Assembly: GCA_003584705.1 (NCBI GenBank)
Contig: AP018536.1
Location: 3,968,001-4,032,000 of the forward strand
Origin: Lachnospiraceae bacterium GAM79
GTDB taxonomy: Bacteria; Bacillota; Clostridia; Lachnospirales; Lachnospiraceae
Direction: 5' to 3'
Length of the DNA: 64,000 nt
The translations under genes were made by a program, and so were the position numbers. Shown here in pieces: positions 32,613 through 42,722 of this stretch. The number at the start of each line of letters is the position of its first letter. Position 1 is the stretch's first letter. The notes under the pieces were generated by a model. It did no database searches and was not told where the DNA came from. It saw only the letters and a list, made by a program, of their open reading frames with translations.

Positions 32613-34314
32613 AGAGCCGCGCCTGCGCTTTACTGATGAGGAACGGGCTGACCCTGCACTGGAAAAGCCGATCCGCAAAACGGAGAAAGCTACGGCCAGA
32701 GCAGATAAGGCGCAGGCCAATATTCCAAAGAAAAAAGTCAGACAGACGGTCATTGACCCGGACACCGGGAAAAAGACCTCGAAGCTGACCTTTGAGGACA
32801 AGAAAAAACCACCTTCCAAACTTTCTCAAGGGGTTAAGGAAGCTCCCGTCCATCTGGTCGCGGGCAAGTTTCACAAAGAGATCCGGGAAACAGAACAGGA
32901 CAATGTGGGCGTGGAAAGCGCCCACAAGTCCGAGGAGGCGGTGGAGACCAGCGCTTATCTGGTGCGGGAGGGCTATCGCAGCCACAAGCTGAAGCCGTAC
33001 CGCAAAGCAGCACAGGCAGAGCGCCAACTGGAAAAGGCAAATGTAAATGCCCTGTACCAGAAGTCCCTACGGGAAAATCCTCAGTTTACCAGCAACCCTC
33101 TCTCCCGCTGGCAGCAAAAACAGAGTATCAAAAAGCAGTATGCCGTCGCCAAGCGCACCGGTCAGACTGCCGGAAATACCGCCCAGGCTGCGTCCAAAAC
33201 CGGAAAAGCCGCAAGGACGGTAAAAGAAAAGGCACAGCAGGCAGGGGCATTCGTCATGCGCCACAAGAAGGGCTTCCTGATGGCAGGGGTTTTGTTCCTC
33301 ATCGCCTGTATGCTGATGAATACCATGTCCTCCTGCTCTATGATGGCACAGAGTATTGGTTCTGTAATTTCCGGCACTACCTATCCATCGGATGACCCGG
33401 AAATGCTGGCGGTGGAGGCAGATTATGCAGACAGAGAAGCTCGGTTGCAGGAGAAAATCGACAACATCGAAAGCAGCCACCCAGGGTATGACGAGTATCG
33501 CTATAACCTGGATATGATTGGCCATGACCCCCATGAGCTGGCGGCAGTTCTCTCTGCTGTCTTGCAAGGCTATACACGCCACAGCGCACAGGCAGAGCTG
33601 GATCGTGTGTTTGATGCACAGTATCAGCTTACGCTGAGAGAAGAAATTCAGATTCGCACTTACACTGACGAAGATGGGGATGAGCATGAATATGAATATC
33701 GTATTCTCCATGTAACTTTAACAAGCCGTTCCATTGCCTCTCTTGCGCCAGAACTACTGACTCCGGAGCAGATGGAGATGTACCAGGTCTACCGACAGAC
33801 TATGGGCAATAAGCCGCTGTTATTTGGTGGCGGTTCTCCCGATACAGGTGTTTCTGAAGATTTGACTGGTGTTGAATTTATCAATGGCTCCCGCCCCGGC
33901 AATCCGCAGCTGGTGGAACTGGCGAAAAGTCAGGTGGGCAATGTGGGAGGACAACCTTATTGGAGCTGGTACGGCTTTGACTCCCGTGTGGAATGGTGTG
34001 CCTGCTTTGTATCATGGTGCTATGGTCAATCCGGTCGAACGGAACCACGCTTTGCTGGTTGTCAGTCTCAGGGTGTTCCGTGGTTCCAGTCTCATGGACA
34101 GTGGGGCGCACGAGGATATGAAAACATCGCCCCCGGTGATGCCATTTTCTTCGATTGGGATCTGGATGGTTCCGCAGACCATGTGGGAATTGTTGTCGGC
34201 ACCGATGGCAGCCGTGTTTATACCGTGGAGGGAAATTCCGGCGATGCCTGCAAGATCAAAAGTTATGACCTGAATTATCAGAGTATCAAGGGCTACGGCC
34301 TGATGAACTGGTAA
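32596..34314 (+). CDS. CHAP-domain cell-wall hydrolase of the conjugation system
   Basis: 572 residues. A long charged cytoplasmic N-terminus, one membrane helix at about residues 227-246, a middle domain (SHPGYDEYRYNLDMIGHDPHELAAVLSA), and a C-terminal CHAP domain with catalytic Cys in WCACFVSWCYGQ and His in DHVGIVVGTDG. It opens peptidoglycan for the transfer channel (VirB1/CD1108-like role). The start is uncertain: GTG 32596 or TTG 32605, neither with a strong ribosome site. Coupling to the upstream gene is likely. Confidence 0.9.
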   Translation: MIGLNKEPRLRFTDEERADPALEKPIRKTEKATARADKAQANIPKKKVRQTVIDPDTGKKTSKLTFEDKKKPPSKLSQGVKEAPVHLVAGKFHKEIRETEQDNVGVESAHKSEEAVETSAYLVREGYRSHKLKPYRKAAQAERQLEKANVNALYQKSLRENPQFTSNPLSRWQQKQSIKKQYAVAKRTGQTAGNTAQAASKTGKAARTVKEKAQQAGAFVMRHKKGFLMAGVLFLIACMLMNTMSSCSMMAQSIGSVISGTTYPSDDPEMLAVEADYADREARLQEKIDNIESSHPGYDEYRYNLDMIGHDPHELAAVLSAVLQGYTRHSAQAELDRVFDAQYQLTLREEIQIRTYTDEDGDEHEYEYRILHVTLTSRSIASLAPELLTPEQMEMYQVYRQTMGNKPLLFGGGSPDTGVSEDLTGVEFINGSRPGNPQLVELAKSQVGNVGGQPYWSWYGFDSRVEWCACFVSWCYGQSGRTEPRFAGCQSQGVPWFQSHGQWGARGYENIAPGDAIFFDWDLDGSADHVGIVVGTDGSRVYTVEGNSGDACKIKSYDLNYQSIKGYGLMNW

Positions 34315-34343
34315 CAGAGATTTTTTAGAAGGAGTGATAGACG

Positions 34344-34595
34344 ATGGCAAAGAACAAAATTGAACGCATTGACCAGGAGATTGCTAAGGTCCGCGAGAAG
34401 ATCGCAGAGTATCAGGAAAAGCTCAAGGCGCTGGAAGCACAGAAAACCGAGGCAGAAAATCTGGAGATCGTCCAGATGGTGCGCGCCCTGCGTATGACCC
34501 CGGCTCAGCTGAGCGCCATGCTGTCCGGTGGCACAGTTCCCGGCAGTTTGGCTGATGACAACAACGAACAGGAGGAAAACAGCTATGAGGAATAA
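34344..34595 (+). CDS. DUF4315 coiled-coil protein
   Basis: 83 residues, one long coiled coil (residues 5-40, [33 protein letters not shown] in part), then [16 protein letters not shown]. It is the DUF4315 protein always found before DUF4366 in these operons. It overlaps the next gene by 11 bases. Probably a structural helper of the channel. Confidence 0.85.
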   Translation: MAKNKIERIDQEIAKVREKIAEYQEKLKALEAQKTEAENLEIVQMVRALRMTPAQLSAMLSGGTVPGSLADDNNEQEENSYEE

Positions 34596-35337
34596 ACGAT
34601 TGCTCCGAACACTTTCCGCCCTTTGCCTGACGCTGGTGCTGGCATCGGGCTTTACTGTTCCCGCTTTTGCCCAGGGCGCAGCGCCGCCCCCGGCAGAGGA
34701 TACCACCAATGACAGCAATGTGGTGGTGGAAGAAACGGAAAAAGCACCTCCGCTGACCCCGGATGGCAACGCCGCTCTGGTGGATGATTTTGGTGGCAAC
34801 AAGCAGCTCATTACCGTTACCACCAAGGCAGGCAACTATTTTTATATCCTGATCGACAGGGCCAATGAGGATAAAAAGACTGCTGTTCACTTTCTGAACC
34901 AGGTGGATGAAGCGGACCTGATGGCGCTGATGGAGGATGGAAAACCCAAAGAGGAGCCGCCTGCGGTGTGCAGTTGCACGAAGAAATGTGAAGCAGGGGC
35001 AGTCAATACGGCCTGTCCGGTCTGTGTAACTGATAAGAGTAAATGTACGGGAAAAGCACCGGAACCTCCGGCAGAAACATCGGAGCCGGAAAAAGAGAAG
35101 CCTGCCGGACTGAACCCGGCTGCGCTGATCCTTCTGCTGGCTCTGCTGGGCGGCGGTGGCGTATTTGCCTACTTGAAGCTCGTTAAGAATAAGCCTAAGA
35201 CCAAGGGCAATGACAGTCTGGACGATTATGATTATGGTGAGGAAGATTCCGAGGAATGGGAAACCGAAGATGAGGAAGTCCTTGAGGATGGTTTTGAGGG
35301 TTCTGACCCTAATGAGGAACGCGATAGAGCAGATTGA
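34585..35337 (+). CDS. DUF4366 secreted/membrane protein
   Basis: 250 residues with a signal peptide ([18 protein letters not shown], cut after AFA), a conserved domain over residues 40-115 ([30 protein letters not shown]), a short Cys-rich stretch, a C-terminal membrane helix ([19 protein letters not shown]) and a very acidic cytoplasmic tail. DUF4366 proteins belong to Tn1549-like transfer regions and probably form an outside part of the channel. GGAGG precedes the start. Confidence 0.88.
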   Translation: MRNKRLLRTLSALCLTLVLASGFTVPAFAQGAAPPPAEDTTNDSNVVVEETEKAPPLTPDGNAALVDDFGGNKQLITVTTKAGNYFYILIDRANEDKKTAVHFLNQVDEADLMALMEDGKPKEEPPAVCSCTKKCEAGAVNTACPVCVTDKSKCTGKAPEPPAETSEPEKEKPAGLNPAALILLLALLGGGGVFAYLKLVKNKPKTKGNDSLDDYDYGEEDSEEWETEDEEVLEDGFEGSDPNEERDRAD

Positions 35338-35484
35338 ACCATTTGAGCGTAGCGTATTTCAAATCATTGCGGGATAAGGGACAGAGGACAGGGAGAAATT
35401 CCTGTCCTCTGCTGCTCTACTCACTCTCTTACTGTAAATCCACACCCAAAATCAGCACATGGTCAAAGAAAGGAGGACCTCACA

Positions 35485-36192
35485 ATGAACACCTGGAACT
35501 GGTTATTACACTTTCTGATTATTTTTGATCTGGTCGCCTTCGGAATTTACTTTGGAGGAGACATTCTTTTCACTGCTATAAGCAAAGTTCAAAAAAAGTC
35601 AAAGAAGAACGATGACTTGGATCTTTATGATTTTGAAATTGAGACCGCACCCCAAAAACGCTCTTTATGTGTGGACTCAATCCGAATGCTTTATTCTGGT
35701 GAGATAGATGAATTTGTGGAAAAGGAACTGTTGCCTGATGCAGCGGAGACCATGAACGCTTTATCTGAAGCTGAAAAAACAGCAGTTAGCCTGTTACTAA
35801 AAGCTTATATCGGTTTTTTGAGCGAAGAAGCAACGGTAGATGAACAAAGTTTTCCCATGGTTAAGGAACTGTTGTCTTATACACAGGGCAGCAAAGAAGA
35901 TGGTGAAAAAGATGCCATAGATTGTCTGATGGAAGATACGGTCAGCAGAACCCACAGACATCGAGAATATTACAACAATTATCAACGCTATCAACTGATG
36001 CAGGTGGATAAAGAGCGTGTGATTATGGCCTGCAATATCATAATCAATGATTTGATTGGCAGGTTGTACCGATATGATTATCGCTTTGGCTATGACATTA
36101 CACTTGCCTCAGAACACAGCATTGCAAAAAAACTGTCTGATAATTGGCAGAATGAATGGGAGGTTGAAGATTATGAAGCTGGTGATTGCTGA
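35485..36192 (+). CDS. Hypothetical membrane-anchored protein
   Basis: 235 residues with one N-terminal membrane helix (about residues 6-31), then a soluble helical domain. No family recognised. It is richer in A and T than the genes around it, so it may be a later addition to the operon. AAAGGAGG precedes the start, and its end overlaps topB by 20 bases. Confidence 0.65.
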   Translation: MNTWNWLLHFLIIFDLVAFGIYFGGDILFTAISKVQKKSKKNDDLDLYDFEIETAPQKRSLCVDSIRMLYSGEIDEFVEKELLPDAAETMNALSEAEKTAVSLLLKAYIGFLSEEATVDEQSFPMVKELLSYTQGSKEDGEKDAIDCLMEDTVSRTHRHREYYNNYQRYQLMQVDKERVIMACNIIINDLIGRLYRYDYRFGYDITLASEHSIAKKLSDNWQNEWEVEDYEAGDC

Positions 36193-37648
36193 AAAACCAT
36201 CGGTTGCACAAAGTCTGGCTGCGGTAATCGGTGCAACTGCTCGTAAGGACGGGTATTTGGAGGGTAACGGTTGGCGTGTCAGCTGGTGCGTAGGCCATCT
36301 GGCCGGTCTTGCGGATGCAGACAGCTATGACCCCAAGTATGCCAAGTGGCGATATGATGACCTGCCTATCCTGCCGGAGCATTGGCAGATGGTGGTGGGA
36401 AAGGACAAGAAAAAGCAGTTTGATATTCTCAAAAAGCTGATGAACGCCCCGGATGTGACGGAGGTAGTAAATGCCTGTGATGCCGGACGCGAGGGCGAGC
36501 TGATCTTCCGCAGCGTCTATGAGCTGGCAGGCTGCCAAAAGCCGATGAAAAGGCTCTGGATTTCTTCGATGGAGGACTCCGCCATAAGGGAGGGCTTTGC
36601 AAACCTGCGCCCAGGTGTAGATTATGATGGACTTCGGGATGCTGCTCTCTGCCGTGCCAAGGCCGACTGGCTGGTGGGGATCAATGCCACAAGGCTTTTT
36701 TCCGTGCTGTATCACCGCACCCTCAACATCGGGCGCGTGATGTCCCCAACGCTGGCGCTTATTGTCCAGCGAGAAGCTGAGATCGACACCTTTAAGCAGG
36801 TTCCCTTTTATACCGTGGTGCTGGAGCTGCCCGGTCTTACCGTATCCGGGGAGCGCATGAGTGACCGAGCAAGCGCAGAGCAGCTGAAAGAAGCCTGCCA
36901 GGGTGCAGCTGTCACAATCAAAAAGGTGGAGCGCAAGGAAAAGTCCGAAAAGCCGCCTGCTCTCTATGACCTAACTACCCTGCAAAGAGATGCCAACCGT
37001 CTGCTTGGATTTACGGCCCAGCAGACCCTGGACTATCTGCAAAGCCTGTATGAAAAGAAGCTCTGCACCTATCCCCGTACTGACAGCCGCTATCTGACCG
37101 GTGATATGGCAGACAGCCTGCCGGTGCTGGTGAATCTGGTTGCCAATGCTATGCCATTTCGCAAAGGGATCGCCATTACCTGTGATCCGCAGACGGTCAT
37201 CAACGACAAGAAAGTAACCGACCACCACGCAGTAATCCCTACCAGAAATCTCAAGGATGCAGACCTTTCTGCCCTTCCTGCGGGAGAAAAAGCGGTGCTG
37301 GAGCTGGTGGCCCTGCGTCTGCTGTGTGCCGTGGCCCAGCCCCATATCTATTCGGAAACCGTTGTGATTGCAGCGTGTGCCGGTGGGGAGTTTACTACCA
37401 AAGGAAAAACGGTGAAGCACCCCGGATGGAAAGCACTGGAGGACGCCTACCGTGCCAAAATGAAGGATGCGGAGCCGAAAAAAGAGGGCGCAGAGAAAGC
37501 CCTGCCGGAGCTGACTGAAGGACAGACCCTTTCGGTTGCTGCGGCAATCGTCAAAGAAGGCAAAAGCAGTCCGCCTCAGCACTTTACGGATGTGATATTT
37601 TGTGAGCGTAAGGAGTGGATAGGAATTGAAGAAAGGAGTTCAGCATGA
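36173..37648 (+). pseudogene. topB: Topoisomerase III, 5' part (interrupted)
   Basis: Codons 1-472 are native type IA topoisomerase: Toprim LVIAEKPSVAQ and NACDAGREGELIF, the active-site Tyr in TYPRTDSRYL (about residue 303), and HHAVIPT. At GA 37589-37590 element 2 starts, and the frame continues into 19 foreign codons (DVIFCERKEW...). The missing 226 residues are at 46982-47663. Joining at GA gives QHFT-EDTLLSAMETAG and a 699-residue enzyme of normal length. In ICEs this enzyme untangles transferring or replicating DNA. Whether the short form is active is doubtful. Confidence 0.93.
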
Positions 37649-39567
37649 GAAGAAAAAAAGATAAAAGCAATGGCATTACTGCTTTGTATGAAAGACTGTC
37701 TCGTGATGATGATAATGCTGGAGAGAGTAACAGTATAGTTCATCAAAAGCAAATACTTGAAGATTATGCTATGAAACATGGTTTTACGAATCTTGTTCAT
37801 TTTACCGATGATGGTTGGAGTGGAGCGACCTTTGACAGACCTTCATGGAACAGACTTGTTGAAGGTGTTAAAAACGGAGAAATCACTGCCTGTATCTGCA
37901 AGGATATGTCCAGAATCGGCAGAGATCATCTGCAAGTAGGTTTTTTCACTGACATTCTGTTTAGAGAAAAGGAAGTTCGATTTATAGCAATCAATAATGG
38001 TATTGACAGTGACCGTCAAGAAACCAGTGAGTTTGCCCCTTTTCTGAATATCATGAATGAGTGGTTTGTCAGGGACACAAGTAAGAAAATTAAAGCTGTA
38101 CTGAAATCCAGAGGTTCTTCCGGCAACGCTCATACAAGTAATATTCCACCATACGGCTATTTGAAAGACCCCGAAAACCCCGACCATTGGATTATTGATG
38201 AAGAAGCTGCTGAAGTAGTCCGCAGAATTTATCGCATGACTATTGAGGGAAAAGGACCTTATCAGATAGCAAGAGAACTTTCAGAAGAAAAAATAGAAAG
38301 ACCATCTTATTATCTTGGCAAAAAGGGACTTGGAAATCATGCAAGCAACTATGACAAAGAAAATCCGTATATGTGGCGAGGAAATCAGGTTACTACTCTG
38401 ATTGCCCGACCAGAGTATATCGGAAAGACTGTCAATTTCAGGACATTCAAAAATTCCTATAAGGACAAAAAGACGAAAAGGGCAGATAAGGAAGATTGGG
38501 TGGTTTTTGATGATACACAAGAGCCTATTGTCGATGAAGAAACATGGCTGCTTGCTCAAAAGTTAAGACAGAATGTAAGAAAAGCAGATCCTATGGGCGA
38601 GCCTAATGTTCTGACCGGAAAGATTTACTGTGCTGATTGTGGTGCGCCGATGTATAATCACAGGCAGCGGAAAGGGCGAGAAAGAATATACTATACTGCC
38701 AAAGGCGAAAAAAGGACAAGTCATTCCAATCCGGCAGATTGTTATGAATGTTCCACATATAATCTGGGTTGTCAGAGATATGACCGGCATTGTACTTGCC
38801 ACCATATTTCAACAAAAGCACTTAAAAGCATCATTCTGAAAACCATACAGGAGACTTGCCATTATGTTTCTTTGAATGAGCGGGAGTTTGTTTATTCTCT
38901 GCAAGAAGAATCGGCGATGAAAGATATTGCTGTTTCTGAAACTGTAAAAAAACGCATTGAAAGAAATCAGAAGCGAGTTCACGAACTGGATATGCTTATC
39001 AGGAAAATCTATGAAGATAATGTGATTGGAAGATTGCCGGACAGGCTTTTTCAGAGTATGCTTACTGATTATGAAAATGAGCAGAACGAGCTGAACAAGA
39101 TTATTGAGACTGACACCGCTGATATGCAACGGATTATAGGCGGTCAAAATAATGTGGAGCGTTTTCTAAAGCTGGTTAAAAAGTATGAGAACATTACAGA
39201 ACTTACTCCTGCCATGATAAATGAATTTATCGACAAAATTCTGGTTCACGAGCCACAAGGAAAAGGTGCAGACCGCACCACAGAGGTGGAGATATATCTT
39301 AACTATGTCGGGCAATTTCAAGTACCTGTGGAGCAGCATGAGCCAACAGAGGAAGAAAGGATTGCTGCTGAAAAAGAGGCGGAACGACTTCGCAGAAAAC
39401 GAGAATCCAATCGTAAGTATATGAAAAAGATTCGTGAGAAATCAAAAGAATTTGCGGAGCATGAGCGTATAGCAGAAGAAAAAAGTTCTGATAGCAATGT
39501 GTGTGTTGAACAGAACGCCACAAGCAAATCAAATCGGCAAAAAGTGAAAGGAGAAAAAATAGCATGA
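37645..39567 (+). CDS. tnpX: Large serine recombinase, TnpX-like
   Basis: 640 residues. Nucleophile Ser19 in YERLSRDDD, then DDGWSGATFDRPSW and KDMSRIGRDHLQVG of the catalytic domain, a recombinase domain, zinc ribbon Cys pairs (YCADCGAP, a second Cys-rich loop CYECSTYNLGCQRYDRHC), a coiled coil (about residues 430-500) and the C-terminal DUF4368-type tail. AAAGGAG precedes the start. It is AT-rich compared with topB. It should excise element 2 and restore topB. Diverged from the enzyme of element 1, consistent with the different target and dinucleotide. Confidence 0.95.
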   Translation: MRRKKDKSNGITALYERLSRDDDNAGESNSIVHQKQILEDYAMKHGFTNLVHFTDDGWSGATFDRPSWNRLVEGVKNGEITACICKDMSRIGRDHLQVGFFTDILFREKEVRFIAINNGIDSDRQETSEFAPFLNIMNEWFVRDTSKKIKAVLKSRGSSGNAHTSNIPPYGYLKDPENPDHWIIDEEAAEVVRRIYRMTIEGKGPYQIARELSEEKIERPSYYLGKKGLGNHASNYDKENPYMWRGNQVTTLIARPEYIGKTVNFRTFKNSYKDKKTKRADKEDWVVFDDTQEPIVDEETWLLAQKLRQNVRKADPMGEPNVLTGKIYCADCGAPMYNHRQRKGRERIYYTAKGEKRTSHSNPADCYECSTYNLGCQRYDRHCTCHHISTKALKSIILKTIQETCHYVSLNEREFVYSLQEESAMKDIAVSETVKKRIERNQKRVHELDMLIRKIYEDNVIGRLPDRLFQSMLTDYENEQNELNKIIETDTADMQRIIGGQNNVERFLKLVKKYENITELTPAMINEFIDKILVHEPQGKGADRTTEVEIYLNYVGQFQVPVEQHEPTEEERIAAEKEAERLRRKRESNRKYMKKIREKSKEFAEHERIAEEKSSDSNVCVEQNATSKSNRQKVKGEKIA

Positions 39568-39947
39568 CAGAATTGAAATCACGAATCCATGACAAAAGCA
39601 ACGGTCTGGACTATGTTCTTGTGGGCGATTACTATGTGCCGGACTTGAAGCTACCGGAGGAACACCGCCCTATCGGTATGTGGGGCAGACTGCACAGGAC
39701 ATATTTGGAGCAGTACCGCCCTACAAGGTTCTCTGCCCTCTGTTTATCCGGCGAACTGCATACTTACCTTGCTGACCTGGACGAACAGGCAACGGAAAGA
39801 TGCAGCCTTATCATTGAGCAGATGAAACAAGCCGAGGGTGTGACCGAAACCATGAAAGCAGACAATCAGATGTTGTGGGTACAGTCCATGAACTCTATTC
39901 GTAACCGAGCCGAAGAAATCATCAGACAGGAAATGATTTACTGCTGA
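39564..39947 (+). CDS. tnpV: TnpV family protein (element 2)
   Basis: 127 residues overlapping tnpX by four bases. TnpV pattern: VGDYYVPDLKLPEEHRPIGMWGRLHRTYLEQYRP...MLWVQSMNSIRNRAEEIIRQE. It is the most diverged of the three TnpV proteins here. Coupled translation with tnpX suggests a role in recombination or its control. Unproven. Confidence 0.88.
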   Translation: MTELKSRIHDKSNGLDYVLVGDYYVPDLKLPEEHRPIGMWGRLHRTYLEQYRPTRFSALCLSGELHTYLADLDEQATERCSLIIEQMKQAEGVTETMKADNQMLWVQSMNSIRNRAEEIIRQEMIYC

Positions 39948-40056
39948 TTTTATCAAGTCCAAAACCAACATTTTTATATCGTAAACGAAGCGACAGGTAT
40001 TTCCTTATGAAGTGTCTGTCGCTTTTCATTTATCAAACTTTAAGGAGGAAAACACA

Positions 40057-40305
40057 ATGAAGATGAACCGGAATGAAATGGAAGCCCTTTATGCCTTTGG
40101 CTGTCCGAACCTGAAAGCAACTGTCGAGCGTTTGCGTATGGTGGCTGCCCTTGCACCCGATCCGGCGGCGAAGAAGTTGTTTTATATGCTTTCCGTCAAG
40201 CTGAGTGCTGAGGGTGTTGAAAGGTGGTATCGCTGCTTTTACCGCAAGCTGCGTGTGTTGAAAGACCATAGGGAGGGCTGCTATGACGAGACTGACGAAG
40301 ATTGA
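40057..40305 (+). CDS. Small hypothetical protein (element 2)
   Basis: 82 residues from an ATG seven bases after AAGGAGG. No family recognised. The N-terminus MKMNRNEMEALYAFGCPNLKATVERL looks conserved in element proteins of this kind. Overlaps the next gene by 23 bases. Confidence 0.7.
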   Translation: MKMNRNEMEALYAFGCPNLKATVERLRMVAALAPDPAAKKLFYMLSVKLSAEGVERWYRCFYRKLRVLKDHREGCYDETDED

Positions 40306-40573
40306 GAAAGAAACAATCGTTCTCTTTAATGAGGGCGAGGACAAGGCAAATATCTATACCCACAACGCCGGATTGAAAAAGAGGCTGGCTGCTTTTACTA
40401 AGAAGTACCCTGACCTTTGCCGACTGGAAAAATCCAATGTTCAAGGCGGTGTTTCTTATGTGCTGGCAAAGTCCCGTCTGTCTATCCGCTTCCTGCCGCC
40501 TTACAGCGAGGAACGTAGACAGAAAGCCAGTGAATATGCGAAAAAGCATGGGCTGAACAGTCAACAGGGATAG
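40283..40573 (+). CDS. Small hypothetical protein, paralogue of an ICE gene
   Basis: 96 residues. The pattern TKIEKETIVLFNEGEDKANIYTH...SIRFLPPYSEERRQKASEYAKKHG matches the ICE protein at 47660-47938 (VERETILLYNQAEPMAEIYTH...REPYSAERRKAASERAKAAG). So element 2 and its host ICE share this family. Function unknown. In both the gene lies in the region of the CHC2 primase genes or a related module. Confidence 0.75.
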   Translation: MTRLTKIEKETIVLFNEGEDKANIYTHNAGLKKRLAAFTKKYPDLCRLEKSNVQGGVSYVLAKSRLSIRFLPPYSEERRQKASEYAKKHGLNSQQG

Positions 40574-40729
40574 TGTGATAATAAGGGCTGATATGCGGTT
40601 AAAATGTCAGGTGCAGACCTGATGTTTTGACTGCAATTACATATGGGGGATATAAAGTATCGCTCTGTCTTTAATATATGGAAATTGTGTTGCAAATATT
40701 TTCTTGTATCTAAATTTACAATATATTAA

Positions 40730-40758
40730 TTGATTTCTCGATTGCTTTCAGGTATAAT
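40730..40758 (+). promoter_or_regulatory. Sigma-A promoter for element 2 cargo
   Basis: TTGATT (40730-40735), 17 bases, TATAAT (40753-40758). It sits in the 505-bp region before the secreted protein gene, which otherwise holds two short ORFs. Very good fit to the vegetative consensus, so the cargo is probably expressed constitutively. Confidence 0.7.
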
Positions 40759-40794
40759 ATTGCATAGGTAAATAAGTTGCAGTAAATATTTGAG

Positions 40795-40950
40795 ATGTTA
40801 GTAAGGACATTAGAGTATGGTCAGCACATCAGCTCTATCATCATAAATGAAGGTGTAATTGTTCGAAAAGGTAATACATATACCATGCCTGTTGATGGTA
40901 TAGCTAAACCACAAATCAAACTTGAAAAAACTGAAAATTTTTTCAAATAA
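40795..40950 (+). CDS. 51-residue small ORF
   Basis: Starts about 30 bases after the promoter -10 site. Reads MLVRTLEYGQHISSIIINEG and ends KLEKTENFFK. Its ribosome site is poor (TTTGAG). No family recognised. Might be a short regulator or a gene remnant. Confidence 0.35.
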   Translation: MLVRTLEYGQHISSIIINEGVIVRKGNTYTMPVDGIAKPQIKLEKTENFFK

Positions 40951-41018
40951 AGTGTCCAAAATCAGGGGTTCAATCCGTTATAGAGGGTAACGGAAAACAA
41001 AGAAAGGAGTTGATACCA

Positions 41019-41057
41019 ATGCAGTATCGAGAGCGTTATCTACAAATGAGTTCATAA
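41019..41057 (+). CDS. 12-codon leader ORF
   Basis: ATG nine bases after AAAGGAG, reading MQYRERYLQMSS, then TAA. It ends 21 bases before the secreted protein start, which has its own ribosome site. The strong ribosome site suggests a translated leader peptide that could control the cargo gene. Confidence 0.4.
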   Translation: MQYRERYLQMSS

Positions 41058-41078
41058 ATTTGAAAGGAGATATTAATT

Positions 41079-41765
41079 ATGAAAATTATGAAGAAATTCT
41101 CTACCCTATTACTGACCGGTGTGTTGATGCTTGCAATGAGTGTACCAGCTTTCGCTGCGGAGCCGGAAACTGGGAATCTGAATGAAGTTACGACTACCAA
41201 AGATTTGGCAGTTTTGACCGCAGAACTTGAAGATTTTGTAGCACTCAATCCTGACAGCACAGAAGCTGAACAAGATGCACACTTAACACAGTTTATCCAG
41301 AATGGTGGACTGAACAGAGCAGCTACATATGGCATTGGTGACTATATCCCAGGATATAACAATCTTAACCCTGCTGAAAGAGAGCTTGTGAAGAAACATC
41401 CAGTTCAAGCTACTAAGGTGTTTACGACTGCACAATCCGCTACTGACTATACTATTAGCACCTATGGTAAAAATGGTTGGCAAGATAATTCTGATGCCTT
41501 CAGACATTGCCTTTGGAATGCATTGATGAAAAAAGCCATGGACGCTTCTGCTGCAGAAGAATGGGCAACTGCTCATGAATATGAGTCCAGTGGTCTTGAT
41601 AAATCAATGGATTTGTTTAACAATAGTATTGGTAGATCTATTGATGTTTCCAATAAGTCTGAAGCTCAGATTGTTTCTGCGGTTAAGACTAAAGTCAGCA
41701 ATGGTTCTTGCCGTCGTATCATCAATAATAAGTTGGTTGCTACCAATGGAGATGGAATGAAGTAA
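41079..41765 (+). CDS. Secreted DUF6973-like protein
   Basis: 228 residues with a clear signal peptide (KKFSTLLLTGVLMLAMSVPAFA, cut before AEP). The mature C-terminal domain has DAFRHCLWNALM, WATAHEYES and SMDLFNNSIGRSID. I recall this set of conserved Asp/His/Asn positions from DUF6973, a domain of secreted or wall-linked Gram-positive proteins of unknown, possibly hydrolytic, function. AAAGGAG precedes the ATG. It is cargo of element 2 and is followed by a strong hairpin. It could act outside the cell on competitors or on the host wall. Confidence 0.75.
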   Translation: MKIMKKFSTLLLTGVLMLAMSVPAFAAEPETGNLNEVTTTKDLAVLTAELEDFVALNPDSTEAEQDAHLTQFIQNGGLNRAATYGIGDYIPGYNNLNPAERELVKKHPVQATKVFTTAQSATDYTISTYGKNGWQDNSDAFRHCLWNALMKKAMDASAAEEWATAHEYESSGLDKSMDLFNNSIGRSIDVSNKSEAQIVSAVKTKVSNGSCRRIINNKLVATNGDGMK

Positions 41766-41800
41766 TTATTCTATTTCATAACTATTTTAAGTAATATCTA

Positions 41801-41841
41801 ACAAATGGTGTCACTACTGAATAAGCAGTGGCACCATTTGT
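41801..41841 (+). terminator. Strong hairpin between the two cargo genes
   Basis: ACAAATGGTGTCACTAC (41801-41817) pairs almost fully with the arm 41825-41841 around a 7-base loop. Little T run follows (AGTTAATTC), so it may be a weak terminator or an mRNA-stabilising or processing site that sets different levels of the two cargo genes. Confidence 0.6.
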
Positions 41842-41864
41842 AGTTAATTCAAAGGAGGATAATT

Positions 41865-42722
41865 ATGAAAATAGTAGTTGGAGGGCAACACAAACGAAGA
41901 AATTTGATTGTGCTAATTTTGATTATCTTAGTTGTACTAATTGGCTGGATATTTTGGACGAATATGCATTTTACCTCAACGCATCTCTCCATTATAAATG
42001 ACAAAATTCCCAAAGATTTTTATGGGTATAAAATTGCTGTTGTGTCAGACCTACACAACCATGATTGGAATGGAAAATTAACTGAGCAGCTACAAAAAGA
42101 AGCACCTGATATAATTGTGATAACAGGTGACTTTGTGGATTCTTCTCACACAGATTTCGGTGTAGCAAAGAAATTTATTTACGAAGCCAGAGATATAGCC
42201 CCGATTTACTATGTTACTGGAAATCATGAAGCTTGGCTTGATAATTATGATGATTTGCATAAACTACTGCTTGATGCAGGAGTTCATATAATGGACGATA
42301 AATGTGAACTTATAAAAAAAGGAAATTCAAATATTAACATTATAGGTATTCAAGATCCAGATTTTGTTGAGCGAGATACAATGGGTGGTATTCAAGGGGC
42401 AATTGTAGAGACAAAAATGGAGCCGTTGTTGGACAAGAAAATGTATAATATCGTTCTTTGCCATAGACCTGAACTCTTTGATAATTATGTTGCATTGGGT
42501 GCTGATTTGGTATTAGCAGGTCATGCTCATGGTGGGCAGATCCGTATTCCATTCATTGGTGGTTTAATTGCTCCTAATCAGGGATTTTTTCCAAAGTATA
42601 CAGAAGGTGTTTATCACAAAGAAAAAACTGATATGGTAGTAAGTCGTGGATTGGGTAATTCCATCATTCCTGTGCGAATTAACAATACTCCTGAGCTTTT
42701 AATTGTTACATTAGGCAAGTAG
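41865..42722 (+). CDS. Membrane-anchored metallophosphoesterase
   Basis: 285 residues. An N-terminal membrane helix (about residues 9-30), then the calcineurin-like motifs VSDLHNH, GDFVDS, GNHE and GHAHGGQIRIPF in order, as in the YkuE/YpbG group of Firmicutes. The active site would face outward. AAAGGAGG precedes the start. It lies behind the secreted DUF6973-like gene, so the two may be functionally linked (effector and protector, or two steps on an envelope substrate). Its substrate is unknown. Confidence 0.88.
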   Translation: MKIVVGGQHKRRNLIVLILIILVVLIGWIFWTNMHFTSTHLSIINDKIPKDFYGYKIAVVSDLHNHDWNGKLTEQLQKEAPDIIVITGDFVDSSHTDFGVAKKFIYEARDIAPIYYVTGNHEAWLDNYDDLHKLLLDAGVHIMDDKCELIKKGNSNINIIGIQDPDFVERDTMGGIQGAIVETKMEPLLDKKMYNIVLCHRPELFDNYVALGADLVLAGHAHGGQIRIPFIGGLIAPNQGFFPKYTEGVYHKEKTDMVVSRGLGNSIIPVRINNTPELLIVTLGK

